A DNA stretch of 53,740 nt from an uncultured Bacteroides sp. (GCA_947074275.1 CAMTPA010000007.1:1-53740), one strand, 5' to 3'; shown: positions 17,619 to 26,728, counted from the stretch's first letter. Notes: generated by a model not told the origin, from the sequence alone. Numbers and translations are program-made.

Positions 17619-19358
17619 TCAATTGCCAAAAAGTTTTTTATAATCTCTATCCGTAGCAGACTTTACCCAATCTTCGGGAATAAATTTCCATTGATTCAAC
17701 ACTTGTGGCACCACTGTATCTCTTTTCTCAATATATTGAATCATATAATATCGCAAATCTTTATCCGAAGAATAGACGATGCGGTTTTTTAGCTCTTCTT
17801 GCGCAATACCTGCACCTTTGGTAAGCAACTCACCTCCTCCATTTCCGCGATAAGAGTTTAAAGCCACCTTATACATTTTATCAGGAGAAAAAGAAGATCC
17901 ATCCGCCATACTAATGATATTGATTTTTTCTCCTTTGGGTTTTGTCACATCAACTGTATAGATAATACCCGCTGCTGAGTCAAAATTAAAACTGATATTC
18001 TTTAATTTATATCGCTCTCTGTTTCCATATCCGTCTGCATCGTCATTAAACCAAAGCAGATGGTCTTGCGATGACTTCATTTGATTAGTCCAGTTATAAT
18101 AAGACTCTTCAAGAAAGTTTTTCACCTCTTTACCCGAAAGCAACATAATGTACAGTAGATTTTCGTATTTATAGAAGTTGAACATATCACTCACAAAAAT
18201 ATCTCCCTTGTTTACCGTAGCATCAAACGAAAGAGGTGCAGCTAAAGATATTTCAGCCCCCGATATATCTAATTGAAGCTGATGAATCAAATCGACAAAC
18301 CCCGAAGGGCCGAAAAAAGCAGAACGTGTAGAAATATCCTCGGTTAGAGTACCAAGTTTTTTTGAGACAAATTGATTCACATCGTTATATTGAGACTCAA
18401 ATTGCTTCATATAATCTTCGTCTATCGGATAAGCATTTACGTCGGTAAGCACTCCTTCGATATTCTTATCAATCACTTTTCCATCTTTCAAAACAGCTGT
18501 CACGGTAATATCACCAATCACATTGCCATCGTTGGCAGGATTGATAACCCAAACAGAATCACCCGCTACATTCATTATCTTTTTGCACTCTTGCCGATGA
18601 TCGTGTCCCATCATCACCACATCAAATCCTGGAACATTGATAGCGACATTTAAAGCAGCATTCTCATTGTACATATCCGAGATTCTTAAAGCATCTTGTC
18701 CCGAATGAAACAAGCCAATAAGTACATCTATTTTTTCTACTTCCTGCAAATGCTTTACCCACTTGTGAGCCGTCTCTTCCATATCATCAAAACGAAGACC
18801 ACTCCACAGGTTTTCGGGAAGCCAAGCTGGAATAGCAGGTGTTACCATACCCAATATGGCCACCTTCACGCCATCACGCTCTACAATTTGATAAGGAGGC
18901 AGATAAGGTTCATTGGTTAGCGTATCAATAATATTGGCTCCAAGAATCGGGAAGTTACAGTTTTCTATCCAACGTTCAAAAACAGGCCTACTTGCTTCTA
19001 CATCGTGATTGCCCATATTCCCTACGGTATAGCCTATGTAATTCATCACATCGGCGCATAGGTGATTGGAGGTTGAATCGATATAATTGTAATAATATGC
19101 AGTAGGCTGTCCTTGAAGAATATCACCATTATCGAGCAAAATGATGTTGTCACCATACGTCTTACGTTCTTTTTTTATCAATGAACTAACGCGGGACAAT
19201 CCCCCTTCAAGCTCTTGACTTGTAATAAAACAATAAGGAAAAAAGTTACCGTGAATATCACTTGTTTCTAAGATTTTCAATTTCACAGTTTTCTCTTGGC
19301 CGCATAGGTTTAAAGAAGCAATAGAAAGACAAAGAAGCATAATAAATTTATTCATCAT
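17619..19358 (-). CDS. Periplasmic 5'-nucleotidase / metallophosphatase (UshA-like)
   Basis: A 579-residue secreted bifunctional-type metallophosphatase and 5'-nucleotidase. Signal peptide MMNKFIMLLCLSIASLNLCG. Metallophosphatase metal motifs are in order: SDIHGN (Asp34, His36), DNGDILQGQ, MGNHDVE and MGHDHRQ. The C-terminal 5'-nucleotidase domain contains YRGNGGGELLTKGAG. It would hydrolyse nucleotides or 2',3'-cyclic nucleotides in the periplasm. Its ATG overlaps the stop of the upstream histidine kinase by 4 nt (ATGA), so the two are translationally coupled. Which substrate is preferred is not visible. Confidence 0.9.
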   Translation of the reverse strand: MMNKFIMLLCLSIASLNLCGQEKTVKLKILETSDIHGNFFPYCFITSQELEGGLSRVSSLIKKERKTYGDNIILLDNGDILQGQPTAYYYNYIDSTSNHLCADVMNYIGYTVGNMGNHDVEASRPVFERWIENCNFPILGANIIDTLTNEPYLPPYQIVERDGVKVAILGMVTPAIPAWLPENLWSGLRFDDMEETAHKWVKHLQEVEKIDVLIGLFHSGQDALRISDMYNENAALNVAINVPGFDVVMMGHDHRQECKKIMNVAGDSVWVINPANDGNVIGDITVTAVLKDGKVIDKNIEGVLTDVNAYPIDEDYMKQFESQYNDVNQFVSKKLGTLTEDISTRSAFFGPSGFVDLIHQLQLDISGAEISLAAPLSFDATVNKGDIFVSDMFNFYKYENLLYIMLLSGKEVKNFLEESYYNWTNQMKSSQDHLLWFNDDADGYGNRERYKLKNISFNFDSAAGIIYTVDVTKPKGEKINIISMADGSSFSPDKMYKVALNSYRGNGGGELLTKGAGIAQEELKNRIVYSSDKDLRYYMIQYIEKRDTVVPQVLNQWKFIPEDWVKSATDRDYKKLFGN

Positions 19359-21283
19359 TTCTTATTTTTTATTTTGAGAGGATGCGTAAATACAAAACGA
19401 GCACCATTGCTATAATTTGGATCAACCCAAATATTACCTCCCCATTTTTCTGTTATCAATTGGCAAATAGCAAGTCCAAGACCAGTTCCTTGCGCATATT
19501 CATTGAGCTTTTCAAATCGGTCAAATACTGTTTTTTGTTTCTCAGGTGGAATGCCACAACCTGTATCTGTAATTGAAAAAACAGCACATTTTTTTTCTTT
19601 ATCAACACAAAAGCCAAGTGTAATAATGCCATCTTGCGTAAATTTTGAGGCATTGGATAAAAGATTGATTATCACTTGTTGCATACGCTGTTCGTCGATA
19701 TTAAGTATATACTTGTCGTAATCACAATCAAACACAAACGTATTATTTGTACGACGTGAGAACTCTACCGAAGCCAATGTTTGTTGGCAAAGCTTTACAA
19801 CATCACACTCTGCATACTCTAACTTTACTCTTCCCGATTCTAATCGCGATAAATCAAGAATATCATTTATAAGCCTCAAAAGTAGATCTGCATTATTCTT
19901 TATTATTTCGTTGCACTCTTGCATTTCTTGCTTCGAAATATCTTCAACGGCCATTACATCTGTAAACCCAACAATCGCATTGAGTGGCGTACGGATTTCG
20001 TGGCTCATATTGGCTAGAAATGCACTTTTCAATCGGCTCGTCTCTTCGGCTATATTTTTCGCTTCACGCAAACTGACCTCCGATATTTCTAACTGATTTT
20101 TCAAACGCTTGGTGCGAATATAGAAATAAAGCGATACTAACAATCCAACACTAAGCGTAATGAAAATGCTTAATACTATCCAAATAGGATATTTGTATTG
20201 TTCATAAAACGTTATTGGACGATTGAGCAATACAACATCTTCTGACAGTGAATCAGTATCCAATCCCAGCTCGACTATTTTTTTATAATCAATCACCTTT
20301 CTATTAGGAAGCACTTCGATATTGACAGCTGCATCTTTACCTTCTTTCATTATGCGTATAGCTTCTACTGCCATATCATCTCCCAACTGGCGGTAGGCAG
20401 GAGTTACCCCCCCCATAGACCAATGTCCTAAAGCCAATGAGGTAGGCGTAAATGCAGGTAATTTAGGATTGGCCTCCATCATTGCATAAGTTGCATTACG
20501 CATAAAGTACCCTTCGTTTTTATCGATACGCCAAGTTCCTAAAAGAACAACAGTATGCTCGGGTAAAAGTTTAAGTTTATCGACAATTGTATATATGGAG
20601 TTCGTTCTTCCATCCAGCAATATCAAATCGAGTTCAGGGTACTTTCCCATTTCTTTGCGTATCAAAGATTGCATTGTAACTCCGCCATAAGTATTATCCG
20701 AAATAAAAGCAATACGCTGCATATCAGGATAAAACCTACGAATCAATTCAATATTCCCAGGTATATCATATTCATATAAGAATGCCGATTTCACAAACCC
20801 GTGTCCCAAACTATCTTGAATAAAATCTACTGATTTAGGGTCCCAATCAAGAACGCTTAACGTACTGTCTGGAAGCAATGCCGTGTTGCGACTTACTAAA
20901 CTACACATCACTGGTATATCATTTACTTTGGAATCTTCGATAGAGATGTATGAAACACAGGCTTCTTGCCCAAGTAAAATCACAAGTCCGGGTTTCTCAT
21001 TTTCTGTATATTTATTTAAAATATGAAGCATACTCGACTGCCAAGTGTGAACTTCGGAGAAACCTTTGCAGTTCATATTTTCAATAACAATATTGCTTTT
21101 ACCCCCCAACTCACGGTATTTGTCAATAAAAGCTGATATTGTACCTGTTGTTTGTCTATCTACTGGATTGTAAGAAGAGATAATAAGAATGGGATTATGA
21201 GAATCTTCAGCCCATAAAATGCCTCCAAACGGCAAAAGCATAAAGAATAGGATAATTCTGAAAGACTTTATAGCTAATTTCAT
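19355..21283 (-). CDS. Sensor histidine kinase with periplasmic ABC-substrate-binding-like domain
   Basis: A 642-residue membrane kinase. After a signal/anchor segment (1-25), residues 30-345 form a periplasmic domain resembling ABC substrate-binding proteins (IISSYNPVDRQTTGT). A transmembrane helix follows near 368-390, then HisKA with His428 in [11 protein letters not shown] and a HATPase domain with NLLSNASKFT, DTGCGIPP and GTGLGLAIC. There is no receiver domain and no response regulator gene nearby, so its partner is elsewhere. It heads an operon with the 5'-nucleotidase and fRMsr and has its own -7 element. An extracellular ligand related to nucleotides is possible, by context only. Confidence 0.92.
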   Translation of the reverse strand: MKLAIKSFRIILFFMLLPFGGILWAEDSHNPILIISSYNPVDRQTTGTISAFIDKYRELGGKSNIVIENMNCKGFSEVHTWQSSMLHILNKYTENEKPGLVILLGQEACVSYISIEDSKVNDIPVMCSLVSRNTALLPDSTLSVLDWDPKSVDFIQDSLGHGFVKSAFLYEYDIPGNIELIRRFYPDMQRIAFISDNTYGGVTMQSLIRKEMGKYPELDLILLDGRTNSIYTIVDKLKLLPEHTVVLLGTWRIDKNEGYFMRNATYAMMEANPKLPAFTPTSLALGHWSMGGVTPAYRQLGDDMAVEAIRIMKEGKDAAVNIEVLPNRKVIDYKKIVELGLDTDSLSEDVVLLNRPITFYEQYKYPIWIVLSIFITLSVGLLVSLYFYIRTKRLKNQLEISEVSLREAKNIAEETSRLKSAFLANMSHEIRTPLNAIVGFTDVMAVEDISKQEMQECNEIIKNNADLLLRLINDILDLSRLESGRVKLEYAECDVVKLCQQTLASVEFSRRTNNTFVFDCDYDKYILNIDEQRMQQVIINLLSNASKFTQDGIITLGFCVDKEKKCAVFSITDTGCGIPPEKQKTVFDRFEKLNEYAQGTGLGLAICQLITEKWGGNIWVDPNYSNGARFVFTHPLKIKNKK

Positions 21284-21321
21284 ACGTGTTTTTATTAAAA
21301 TACTTACCTATTAAGCAGTTG

Positions 21322-21329
21322 CAAATATA
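21322..21329 (-). promoter_or_regulatory. -7 promoter element for the kinase / 5'-nucleotidase operon
   Basis: The reverse strand reads TATATTTG, 39 nt upstream of the ATG at 21283. It lies back to back with the tex promoter 34 bp away. Confidence 0.65.
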
Positions 21330-21362
21330 TTAATAAATGAACTATCCTACAATATTAATATG

Positions 21363-21370
21363 TACATTTG
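21363..21370 (+). promoter_or_regulatory. -7 promoter element for tex
   Basis: TACATTTG (TAnnTTTG). It overlaps the TTG that opens the longest reading frame, which rules that TTG out as the start codon. Confidence 0.65.
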
Positions 21371-21394
21371 TGGCAAAACACTTATTTTCTATTT

Positions 21395-23527
21395 ATGGAT
21401 TTATTTTATAAAATGATTTCTACGACACAAAATCTTAAATTGTCGCAGATTGAAAACACATTGAAACTTCTCAATGATGGTGCAACTATTCCTTTTATCA
21501 GCAGATACCGCAAAGAGGCTACGGGAGGGCTGGATGAAGTGCAAATAGAGCAAATCAAAAATCAATATGATAAGCTTTGTGATATTTCGAAACGAAAAGA
21601 GACTGTGCTCAATACCATCGATGAACAAGGAAAACTAACGGTAGAATTGAAACAACGTATCGAACAATCGTGGGATTTGACTGAAATAGAAGATATTTAC
21701 CTGCCCTATAAACCCAAAAGAAAAACTCGCGCTGAAATGGCTCGCCAGAAAGGACTTGAGCCATTGGCTATGACTATTATGTTGCAGCGCGAAAATAATT
21801 TGGATGCTAAGGTTGCCGCTTTTGTTAAAGGCGATGTAAAAGATGAAGAAGATGCTCTAAAAGGAGCACGCGATATTATTGCGGAACAGGTGAATGAGGA
21901 TGAACGTACCAGAAATGCAATCCGCAGTCAGTTTGGTCGTCAAGCAGTGATTTCGGCTAAGGTAGTGAAAGGAAAAGAGGAAGAAGCTGCGAAATATCGT
22001 GATTATTTCGATTTTTCGGAACCATTGAAACGCTGTACATCACATCGTTTGTTGGCTATCCGACGTGGAGAAACTGAAGGATTGCTAAAGGTTTCTATCA
22101 GCCCCAACGACGAAGAGTGCATAGAAAGAATTGAACGTTTTTTTGTGCGCAGCAATAATGAGTGCGGCAAACAGGTGACCTTGGCAGTAGAAGATGCCTA
22201 CAAACGTTTGTTGAAGCCCTCTATCGAGACGGAGTTTTCTGCTATGACCAAAGAGAAGGCTGATGAAGAAGCTATCAGAGTTTTTGCCGAAAACCTGCGC
22301 CAACTGTTATTGGCTTCACCTTTAGGGCAAAAAAGGGTATTAGCCATCGACCCCGGATTTCGTACGGGGTGCAAGGTAGTTTGTCTTGATGCACAAGGTA
22401 ACTTGCTTCACAACGAAAACATTTATCCGCATCCACCAGTAGACAAAGTAAAAGAAGCTGCTGCCAAACTACGCAAGATGGTGGAAGCTTATGAGATAGA
22501 GGCAATTGCTATTGGTAACGGTACGGCAAGCCGTGAGACTGAACACTTTGTTACTACTCAATCGTTCGATCGTGAAGTGCAGGTTTTTGTAGTGAGCGAA
22601 CAGGGTGCATCAATCTATTCTGCTTCAAAAATCGCACGCGATGAGTTTCCTGAATACGATGTCACGGTGCGAGGTGCCGTGTCTATCGGCCGACGTTTAA
22701 TGGATCCACTTGCCGAACTGGTGAAGATTGATGCAAAATCGATTGGCGTGGGACAGTATCAACACGATGTGGATCAGCCTAAATTAAAGAAATCGTTAGA
22801 CCAAACGGTGGAAAACTGCGTGAACTTGGTAGGTGTGAATCTAAACACTGCAAGCAGCCATTTACTTACTTACATCTCTGGCTTGGGGCCACAATTGGCA
22901 CAAAACATTGTAACTTTCCGTGCCGAAAATGGTGCGTTCAATAGTAGAAAACAGTTGATGAAAGTGCCTCGTATGGGAGCTAAAGCTTTTGAACAATGTG
23001 CTGGATTTCTTCGCATTCCACAAGCAAAAAACCCTTTGGATAATAGTGCAGTGCATCCCGAAAGTTATTGCATTGTAGAGCAAATGGCAAAGGATTTGGG
23101 TTGTACACTACCCGAACTTATTGCCAGTAAAGAGTTGCGTTCAAAGATTAATATCAACAATTACATTAGCGATAAGGTAGGACTTCCAACGCTACAAGAC
23201 ATTATGCAAGAGCTTGATAAGCCTGGACGCGACCCACGTCAAACAATCAGACAGTTTGAATTTGATAAGAATGTGCGCACCATCAACGATCTTTGTGAAG
23301 GAATGGTGCTGCCAGGCATCGTGGGAAACATTACCAATTTTGGGGCATTTGTAGACATAGGCATTAAAGAAAATGGATTGGTACATCTATCACAAATGGC
23401 AAATCGCTATATCTCCGACCCCAACGAAGTGGTTTCTATCCACCAACACGTGATGGTAAAAGTGATGAGTATAGATATGGAACGAAAACGTATTCAGCTC
23501 TCAATGAAGGATGTGTCGCAAAACTAA
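21395..23527 (+). CDS. tex: Tex family RNA-binding protein (S1 domain)
   Basis: A 710-residue cytosolic nucleic-acid-binding protein of the Tex family, linked to transcription and RNA metabolism. It has the N-terminal LLNDGATIPFISRYRKEATGGLDE signature (split across residues ~23-46), a YqgF-like RNase H fold (VLAIDPGFRTGCKVVCLD), helix-hairpin-helix repeats (SHLLTYISGLGPQLAQNIV) and a C-terminal S1 domain (GIVGNITNFGAFVDIG). The first ATG downstream of the -7 element is at 21395; a second in-frame ATG at 21413 (MISTTQ) would fit the family N terminus equally well. Monocistronic, with a strong terminator at 23554. Confidence 0.93.
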   Translation: MDLFYKMISTTQNLKLSQIENTLKLLNDGATIPFISRYRKEATGGLDEVQIEQIKNQYDKLCDISKRKETVLNTIDEQGKLTVELKQRIEQSWDLTEIEDIYLPYKPKRKTRAEMARQKGLEPLAMTIMLQRENNLDAKVAAFVKGDVKDEEDALKGARDIIAEQVNEDERTRNAIRSQFGRQAVISAKVVKGKEEEAAKYRDYFDFSEPLKRCTSHRLLAIRRGETEGLLKVSISPNDEECIERIERFFVRSNNECGKQVTLAVEDAYKRLLKPSIETEFSAMTKEKADEEAIRVFAENLRQLLLASPLGQKRVLAIDPGFRTGCKVVCLDAQGNLLHNENIYPHPPVDKVKEAAAKLRKMVEAYEIEAIAIGNGTASRETEHFVTTQSFDREVQVFVVSEQGASIYSASKIARDEFPEYDVTVRGAVSIGRRLMDPLAELVKIDAKSIGVGQYQHDVDQPKLKKSLDQTVENCVNLVGVNLNTASSHLLTYISGLGPQLAQNIVTFRAENGAFNSRKQLMKVPRMGAKAFEQCAGFLRIPQAKNPLDNSAVHPESYCIVEQMAKDLGCTLPELIASKELRSKININNYISDKVGLPTLQDIMQELDKPGRDPRQTIRQFEFDKNVRTINDLCEGMVLPGIVGNITNFGAFVDIGIKENGLVHLSQMANRYISDPNEVVSIHQHVMVKVMSIDMERKRIQLSMKDVSQN

Positions 23528-23553
23528 CCTTACCTAAAGGTAGCAATCATAGG

Positions 23554-23602
23554 CGGTGTGCTAAAATCTTTATTCATAGATTTAGCACACCGTTTTTTTT
23601 TG
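23554..23602. terminator. Bidirectional terminator between tex and the CPBP gene
   Basis: CGGTGTGCTAAAATCT (23554-23569) pairs with 23578-23592 with one bulged A, followed by ten T. The stop codon of the converging CPBP gene (23582-23584) lies inside the 3' arm. Confidence 0.9.
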
Positions 23603-24436
23603 TTTATTCGCTTTTTCGAAATAGATAATGACCACACCAATAAACACGAGCATTAAAAAGGTGCAAATGATGGAACCTTCAAAACCAAAAAAACCTCCAT
23701 TCCAAAGATTAATTTCGGGCAACGAAAGTTGAAGAAATGATGGGAATAAAGATGTACCGCTCACTTCGTAACCCAACAATGGCCCTTGAATCCAGTTCCA
23801 AAATAGATGAAGTGAAATAGGAAACCACAGGTTGCGAGTATAAAGATACGAAACACCCAACATTCCTCCAGCAATGACCATATTGAGCATAGGCAAAAAA
23901 GCCATATTGGGATTGAAAATATGAAACACAGCAAACAAGACAGAGGAGATAAACAAAGCCATAAATTTATTCACTCCCGCCCGAAGAAGTCTGCCCAAAA
24001 CATAGCCACGACACATTATCTCTTCGGTAAGCGAAACAATGACGAAAAACAAAAAACCAAACACCAATCCACGCCACGATATACTGCATCTCTCGACATG
24101 AACAACACCCATAGCCCACGAAACACCAAATCCGATAGCATAGAGAACAACGGCCGATAGAAACCCATACAAAACATCTTTTCCTCTCCCTTTCATCGAC
24201 AAACCCAAAATGGAAAAAGGCTGCTTATCAACCCATTTTAAAACCACAATCGAAGTTGCAACAACAGAAATAAGTGCAACAAAATGAAAGGTTATAGTCT
24301 GGAAAATTGTGATTTCAGAATGTTGAGAAAAAAACAATGAAACCAAGCAAGTGAGCAATCCGCACAACACCATAAAGAGTGTAAGATAGAGCAATAAGCT
24401 AAAAAAAATGGGGGTGTCATTCTTTTTTTCGTTCAT
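23582..24436 (-). CDS. CPBP-family intramembrane metalloprotease
   Basis: A 284-residue polytopic membrane protein of the CPBP (CAAX protease and bacteriocin-processing, ABI) family. The glutamate motif is EEIMCRGYVLGRL, and the second motif with His is SLHLFWNWIQG. Several hydrophobic helices flank them. The longer frame begins at 24574 in front of the promoter. The ATG at 24436 (MNEKKND) is chosen because the -7 element is at 24475-24482. Its last codons lie in the tex terminator hairpin. The substrate is unknown; there is no bacteriocin or prenylation partner nearby. Confidence 0.88.
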   Translation of the reverse strand: MNEKKNDTPIFFSLLLYLTLFMVLCGLLTCLVSLFFSQHSEITIFQTITFHFVALISVVATSIVVLKWVDKQPFSILGLSMKGRGKDVLYGFLSAVVLYAIGFGVSWAMGVVHVERCSISWRGLVFGFLFFVIVSLTEEIMCRGYVLGRLLRAGVNKFMALFISSVLFAVFHIFNPNMAFLPMLNMVIAGGMLGVSYLYTRNLWFPISLHLFWNWIQGPLLGYEVSGTSLFPSFLQLSLPEINLWNGGFFGFEGSIICTFLMLVFIGVVIIYFEKANKQKKTVC

Positions 24437-24474
24437 TGTATGGCGGTTTAGGTAGAAATTTGATAATGATATGA

Positions 24475-24482
24475 CAAAAATA
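24475..24482 (-). promoter_or_regulatory. -7 promoter element for the CPBP gene
   Basis: The reverse strand reads TATTTTTG, 39 nt upstream of the ATG at 24436. Confidence 0.6.
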
Positions 24483-24528
24483 ACTATAAAAAAGGAAAAA
24501 CAGCCAATAACACTTTGTTTATTATCCG

Positions 24529-24536
24529 TATATTTG
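24529..24536 (+). promoter_or_regulatory. -7 promoter element for the LRR protein gene
   Basis: TATATTTG, 24 nt before the ATG at 24560. It is divergent from the CPBP promoter with 46 bp between the two -7 boxes. Confidence 0.65.
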
Positions 24537-24559
24537 ACTGACAAAATAATTTTTATTGT

Positions 24560-25606
24560 ATGAAATTGAAACATCTATTTATCGGAGTAATGCTTTTTGC
24601 CAGCTCTTTACAGATAATGGCACAGCGAGTTAGCAAACAGTACTATGTGGCCAAGGCTGGTACACTTATTACACAAATGACCGAAGAAGAAGCAAACAAC
24701 ATCACGCATCTGACACTCACTGGTAAAATTAACGCTGAAGATTTCAAACGAATCCGCGATGATTTTCATAAATTAGAGATGCTCGATATTTCGAATGCAG
24801 AGATAAAAATGTACTCTGGTAAAGGCGGTACTTATCCCGACAATAAATTTTATGTGTACATGCCTCAATTTATTCCTGCTTATGCTTTTTGCCGAATTGA
24901 AAATGGACAATTGATAGAAAACCTTTCGTTGAAAGAGATTATTCTATCTGATAAAACAAAAAGCATAGAAGATGCAGCATTCAAGGGATGCACCAACCTA
25001 ACGGTGTGCAGAATCAATAAAAAAACTCCTCCTACCCTACTATCTAAAGCATTGGCAGATAGCGTGACAGCTATTTTTGTGCCATTGGGTGCGAGCGATG
25101 CTTATCGCCGTAAAGCAGGTTGGGAGACTTTTGCATTTATCGAAGGCGAACCTACCGAAACGGTTGTTCAAGTGGGGTTGATGGGCAATTTAGCAGACGA
25201 GCTTCAAAAGCAGGGTGTTCAGCCCAAAGAGGTGAATTTCCTGACCGTAGAAGGCAAGCTCGACAGTGAGGACTTTAAATTAATTCGTGACTATATGCCC
25301 AACTTAGTGACAGTAAATATAGCTCGGACCAATGCTACGGTGATTCCCGATTTCACTTTTACACAAAAAAAATATCTGCTCAATATTGTTTTGCCCAAAG
25401 ACCTAAAAGTCATCGGACAACGTGCTTTTAGCAACTGCAATCGTTTGTGTGGTACAATTATCCTTCCCGCATCAGTCACTACATTAGATTATGGTGCATT
25501 CATGGGGTGCGACAACCTGCGACACGTGAAAGCCGAAGGCAACCTGATAACAACATTGGGTGACAACCTTTTTGGTGAAGATGTTCCTTCGAAGCTGATT
25601 TACTAA
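24560..25606 (+). CDS. BspA-like leucine-rich-repeat secreted protein
   Basis: A 348-residue exported protein. Signal peptide MKLKHLFIGVMLFASSLQIMA, then two similar modules (about 30-190 and 200-348). Each opens with a hydrophobic strand followed by GKINAEDFKRIRD or GKLDSEDFKLIRD. LRR_5/BspA-type repeats are visible in LSLKEIILSD, AAFKGCTNLTVC, RAFSNCNRL and GAFMGCDNLRHV. BspA-type LRR proteins commonly mediate adhesion; here the target is unknown. No T9SS or lipobox signal was seen. A 20-bp-stem terminator lies 45 bp after its stop. Confidence 0.85.
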   Translation: MKLKHLFIGVMLFASSLQIMAQRVSKQYYVAKAGTLITQMTEEEANNITHLTLTGKINAEDFKRIRDDFHKLEMLDISNAEIKMYSGKGGTYPDNKFYVYMPQFIPAYAFCRIENGQLIENLSLKEIILSDKTKSIEDAAFKGCTNLTVCRINKKTPPTLLSKALADSVTAIFVPLGASDAYRRKAGWETFAFIEGEPTETVVQVGLMGNLADELQKQGVQPKEVNFLTVEGKLDSEDFKLIRDYMPNLVTVNIARTNATVIPDFTFTQKKYLLNIVLPKDLKVIGQRAFSNCNRLCGTIILPASVTTLDYGAFMGCDNLRHVKAEGNLITTLGDNLFGEDVPSKLIY

Positions 25607-25612
25607 TCACAA

Positions 25613-25642
25613 CAACTATCAACAGTTATCACAAGAACTATT
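25613..25642. repeat. Intergenic AACTGTTnACA-type repeats (cluster C)
   Basis: CAACTATCAACAGTTATCA (25613-25631), then ACTATTAACAG; the following terminator is itself built from the same core (ATTAACAGT and ACTGTTAAT arms). Confidence 0.55.
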
Positions 25643-25650
25643 AACAGATA

Positions 25651-25700
25651 AAAAAAGAACCATTAACAGTCGACAAACAGACTGTTAATGGTTCTTTTTT
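25651..25700. terminator. Bidirectional terminator between the LRR and His-rich protein genes
   Basis: Perfect 20-bp stem between 25651-25670 and 25681-25700 with a 10-nt loop. It starts with A6 and ends with T6, so it works on both strands. The arms contain the AACAGT/ACTGTT repeat core. Confidence 0.92.
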
Positions 25701-26215
25701 TAGAATCCGTAAGCACAATGCAATCCCACCATAAAATGATTATCGTGACGACTCCACGAATAATCTACTGCTGGACCGAAGTGAAAATGTTCGGTATGAA
25801 TAAGGTCGTAACTAAACTCCACGTGTAGCGAAAATTGGGCTTTTTTGGTATGTTCGTGATGAGTATGCCCATCGTGGTCGTACCCACTTTGTTTATAAAA
25901 AGTCACCCCCGGCATCAGGCTCAAATTCAGAAAATGCAAGAAGTTGTATTTGGCACCAGCACTTATCGTATAGTGTCCACCGTGCATTGTCACCATTTCC
26001 ACACCACCTCCCAAGGCCCACGGGCTATCTTGACTGAGAGTGCGAAAATAATGAGCGTGAACACCAAAGCCCCACTCCTTGTCCGATAATGAATATACAC
26101 CACCTGGACTAATCGCTATCTCATTGCGAGCGTGTTTATGCAACACACATTCTTGCGCCATTGCGCCGCTTATCGCTCCCATCAGTAGAGCTGCAAACAA
26201 TATCATTTTTTTCAT
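25700..26215 (-). CDS. His-rich outer-membrane beta-barrel-like protein
   Basis: A 171-residue exported protein. Signal peptide MKKMILFAALLMGAISGAMA, then alternating-strand segments typical of a small outer-membrane barrel (GVYSLSDKEWGFGVHAHYF, AGAKYNFLHFLNLSLMPG, FGPAVDYSWS). Histidines are frequent throughout, most densely in a loop DHDGHTHHEHTKK at about 117-129. Function unknown; metal binding or sensing is an inference from composition. The nearest -7 match (26220-26227) is only 5 nt before the ATG, so the transcript may be leaderless or the true promoter further upstream. It is not close to the other His-rich protein (16.7 kb). Confidence 0.75.
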   Translation of the reverse strand: MKKMILFAALLMGAISGAMAQECVLHKHARNEIAISPGGVYSLSDKEWGFGVHAHYFRTLSQDSPWALGGGVEMVTMHGGHYTISAGAKYNFLHFLNLSLMPGVTFYKQSGYDHDGHTHHEHTKKAQFSLHVEFSYDLIHTEHFHFGPAVDYSWSRHDNHFMVGLHCAYGF

Positions 26216-26219
26216 ACCA

Positions 26220-26227
26220 CAAAAATA
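26220..26227 (-). promoter_or_regulatory. -7-like element directly before the His-rich OMP gene
   Basis: The reverse strand reads TATTTTTG but ends only 4 nt before the ATG at 26215. It is either a leaderless promoter or a chance match. Confidence 0.35.
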
Positions 26228-26413
26228 ACTCTTTCAAGTAGACACAACGATTTTTCACCTTAAAAAGTTTTTGTGTTTTATCCGCTTAATTCGTTATTAT
26301 AGTCCATTTGTTTATCGAACGATAAGTTTTGTGTCCATTCGCTAAATAAAGCATTAGGTTTCATTTACTGTACCAACGAGGGCAGAACTCCAATATAAAA
26401 TTCGTGTAAAAAC

Positions 26414-26459
26414 AAGAAGCGGGATTGACGAATGTATATCATCGTCAATCCCGCTTCTT
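26414..26459 (-). terminator. Terminator of the pheT-yebC-TSCPD operon
   Basis: Perfect 18-bp stem (26414-26431 with 26442-26459, GC-rich centre AAGCGGGATTGACGA). On the minus strand it is followed by TTGTTTTTA. The rest of the 26216-26482 gap is AT-rich and shows nothing else I can support, apart from an ACTGTTAATGGA repeat core at 26471. Confidence 0.85.
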
Positions 26460-26482
26460 ATTGTTTGAGAACTGTTAATGGA

Positions 26483-26728
26483 TTACTCTTTCATTTGTCG
26501 CAAAGCTTTGCACAACTGATCGGGACAGGATGTTGAGCGTCGTCCGCATCTTACTCCTTCCAATCGCGCAATCACTTCATCGGTTTTCATACCCTTCACC
26601 AAGCGAGAAATTCCTTGTAGATTTCCATTACATCCTCCCCAAAAAGCCACTTCTTGCACTGTATCATTGTCTATCACAATTTCGATATGCGTACTGCAAG
26701 TGCCTTCAGTTTTATAAGTCAGCTCCAT
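26483..26728 (-). CDS. TIGR03905 family TSCPD-domain protein
   Basis: An 81-residue protein consisting of one TSCPD domain. The name motif appears as RRSTSCPDQLCKAL at the C terminus, with further cysteines in EGTCSTHI, WGGCNGNL and GVRCG. The domain occurs at the C terminus of some B12-dependent ribonucleotide reductases and as this stand-alone form; its role is unknown. Its ATG shares one base with the stop codon of yebC (TAATG), so translation is coupled. Last gene of the operon. Confidence 0.9.
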   Translation of the reverse strand: MELTYKTEGTCSTHIEIVIDNDTVQEVAFWGGCNGNLQGISRLVKGMKTDEVIARLEGVRCGRRSTSCPDQLCKALRQMKE

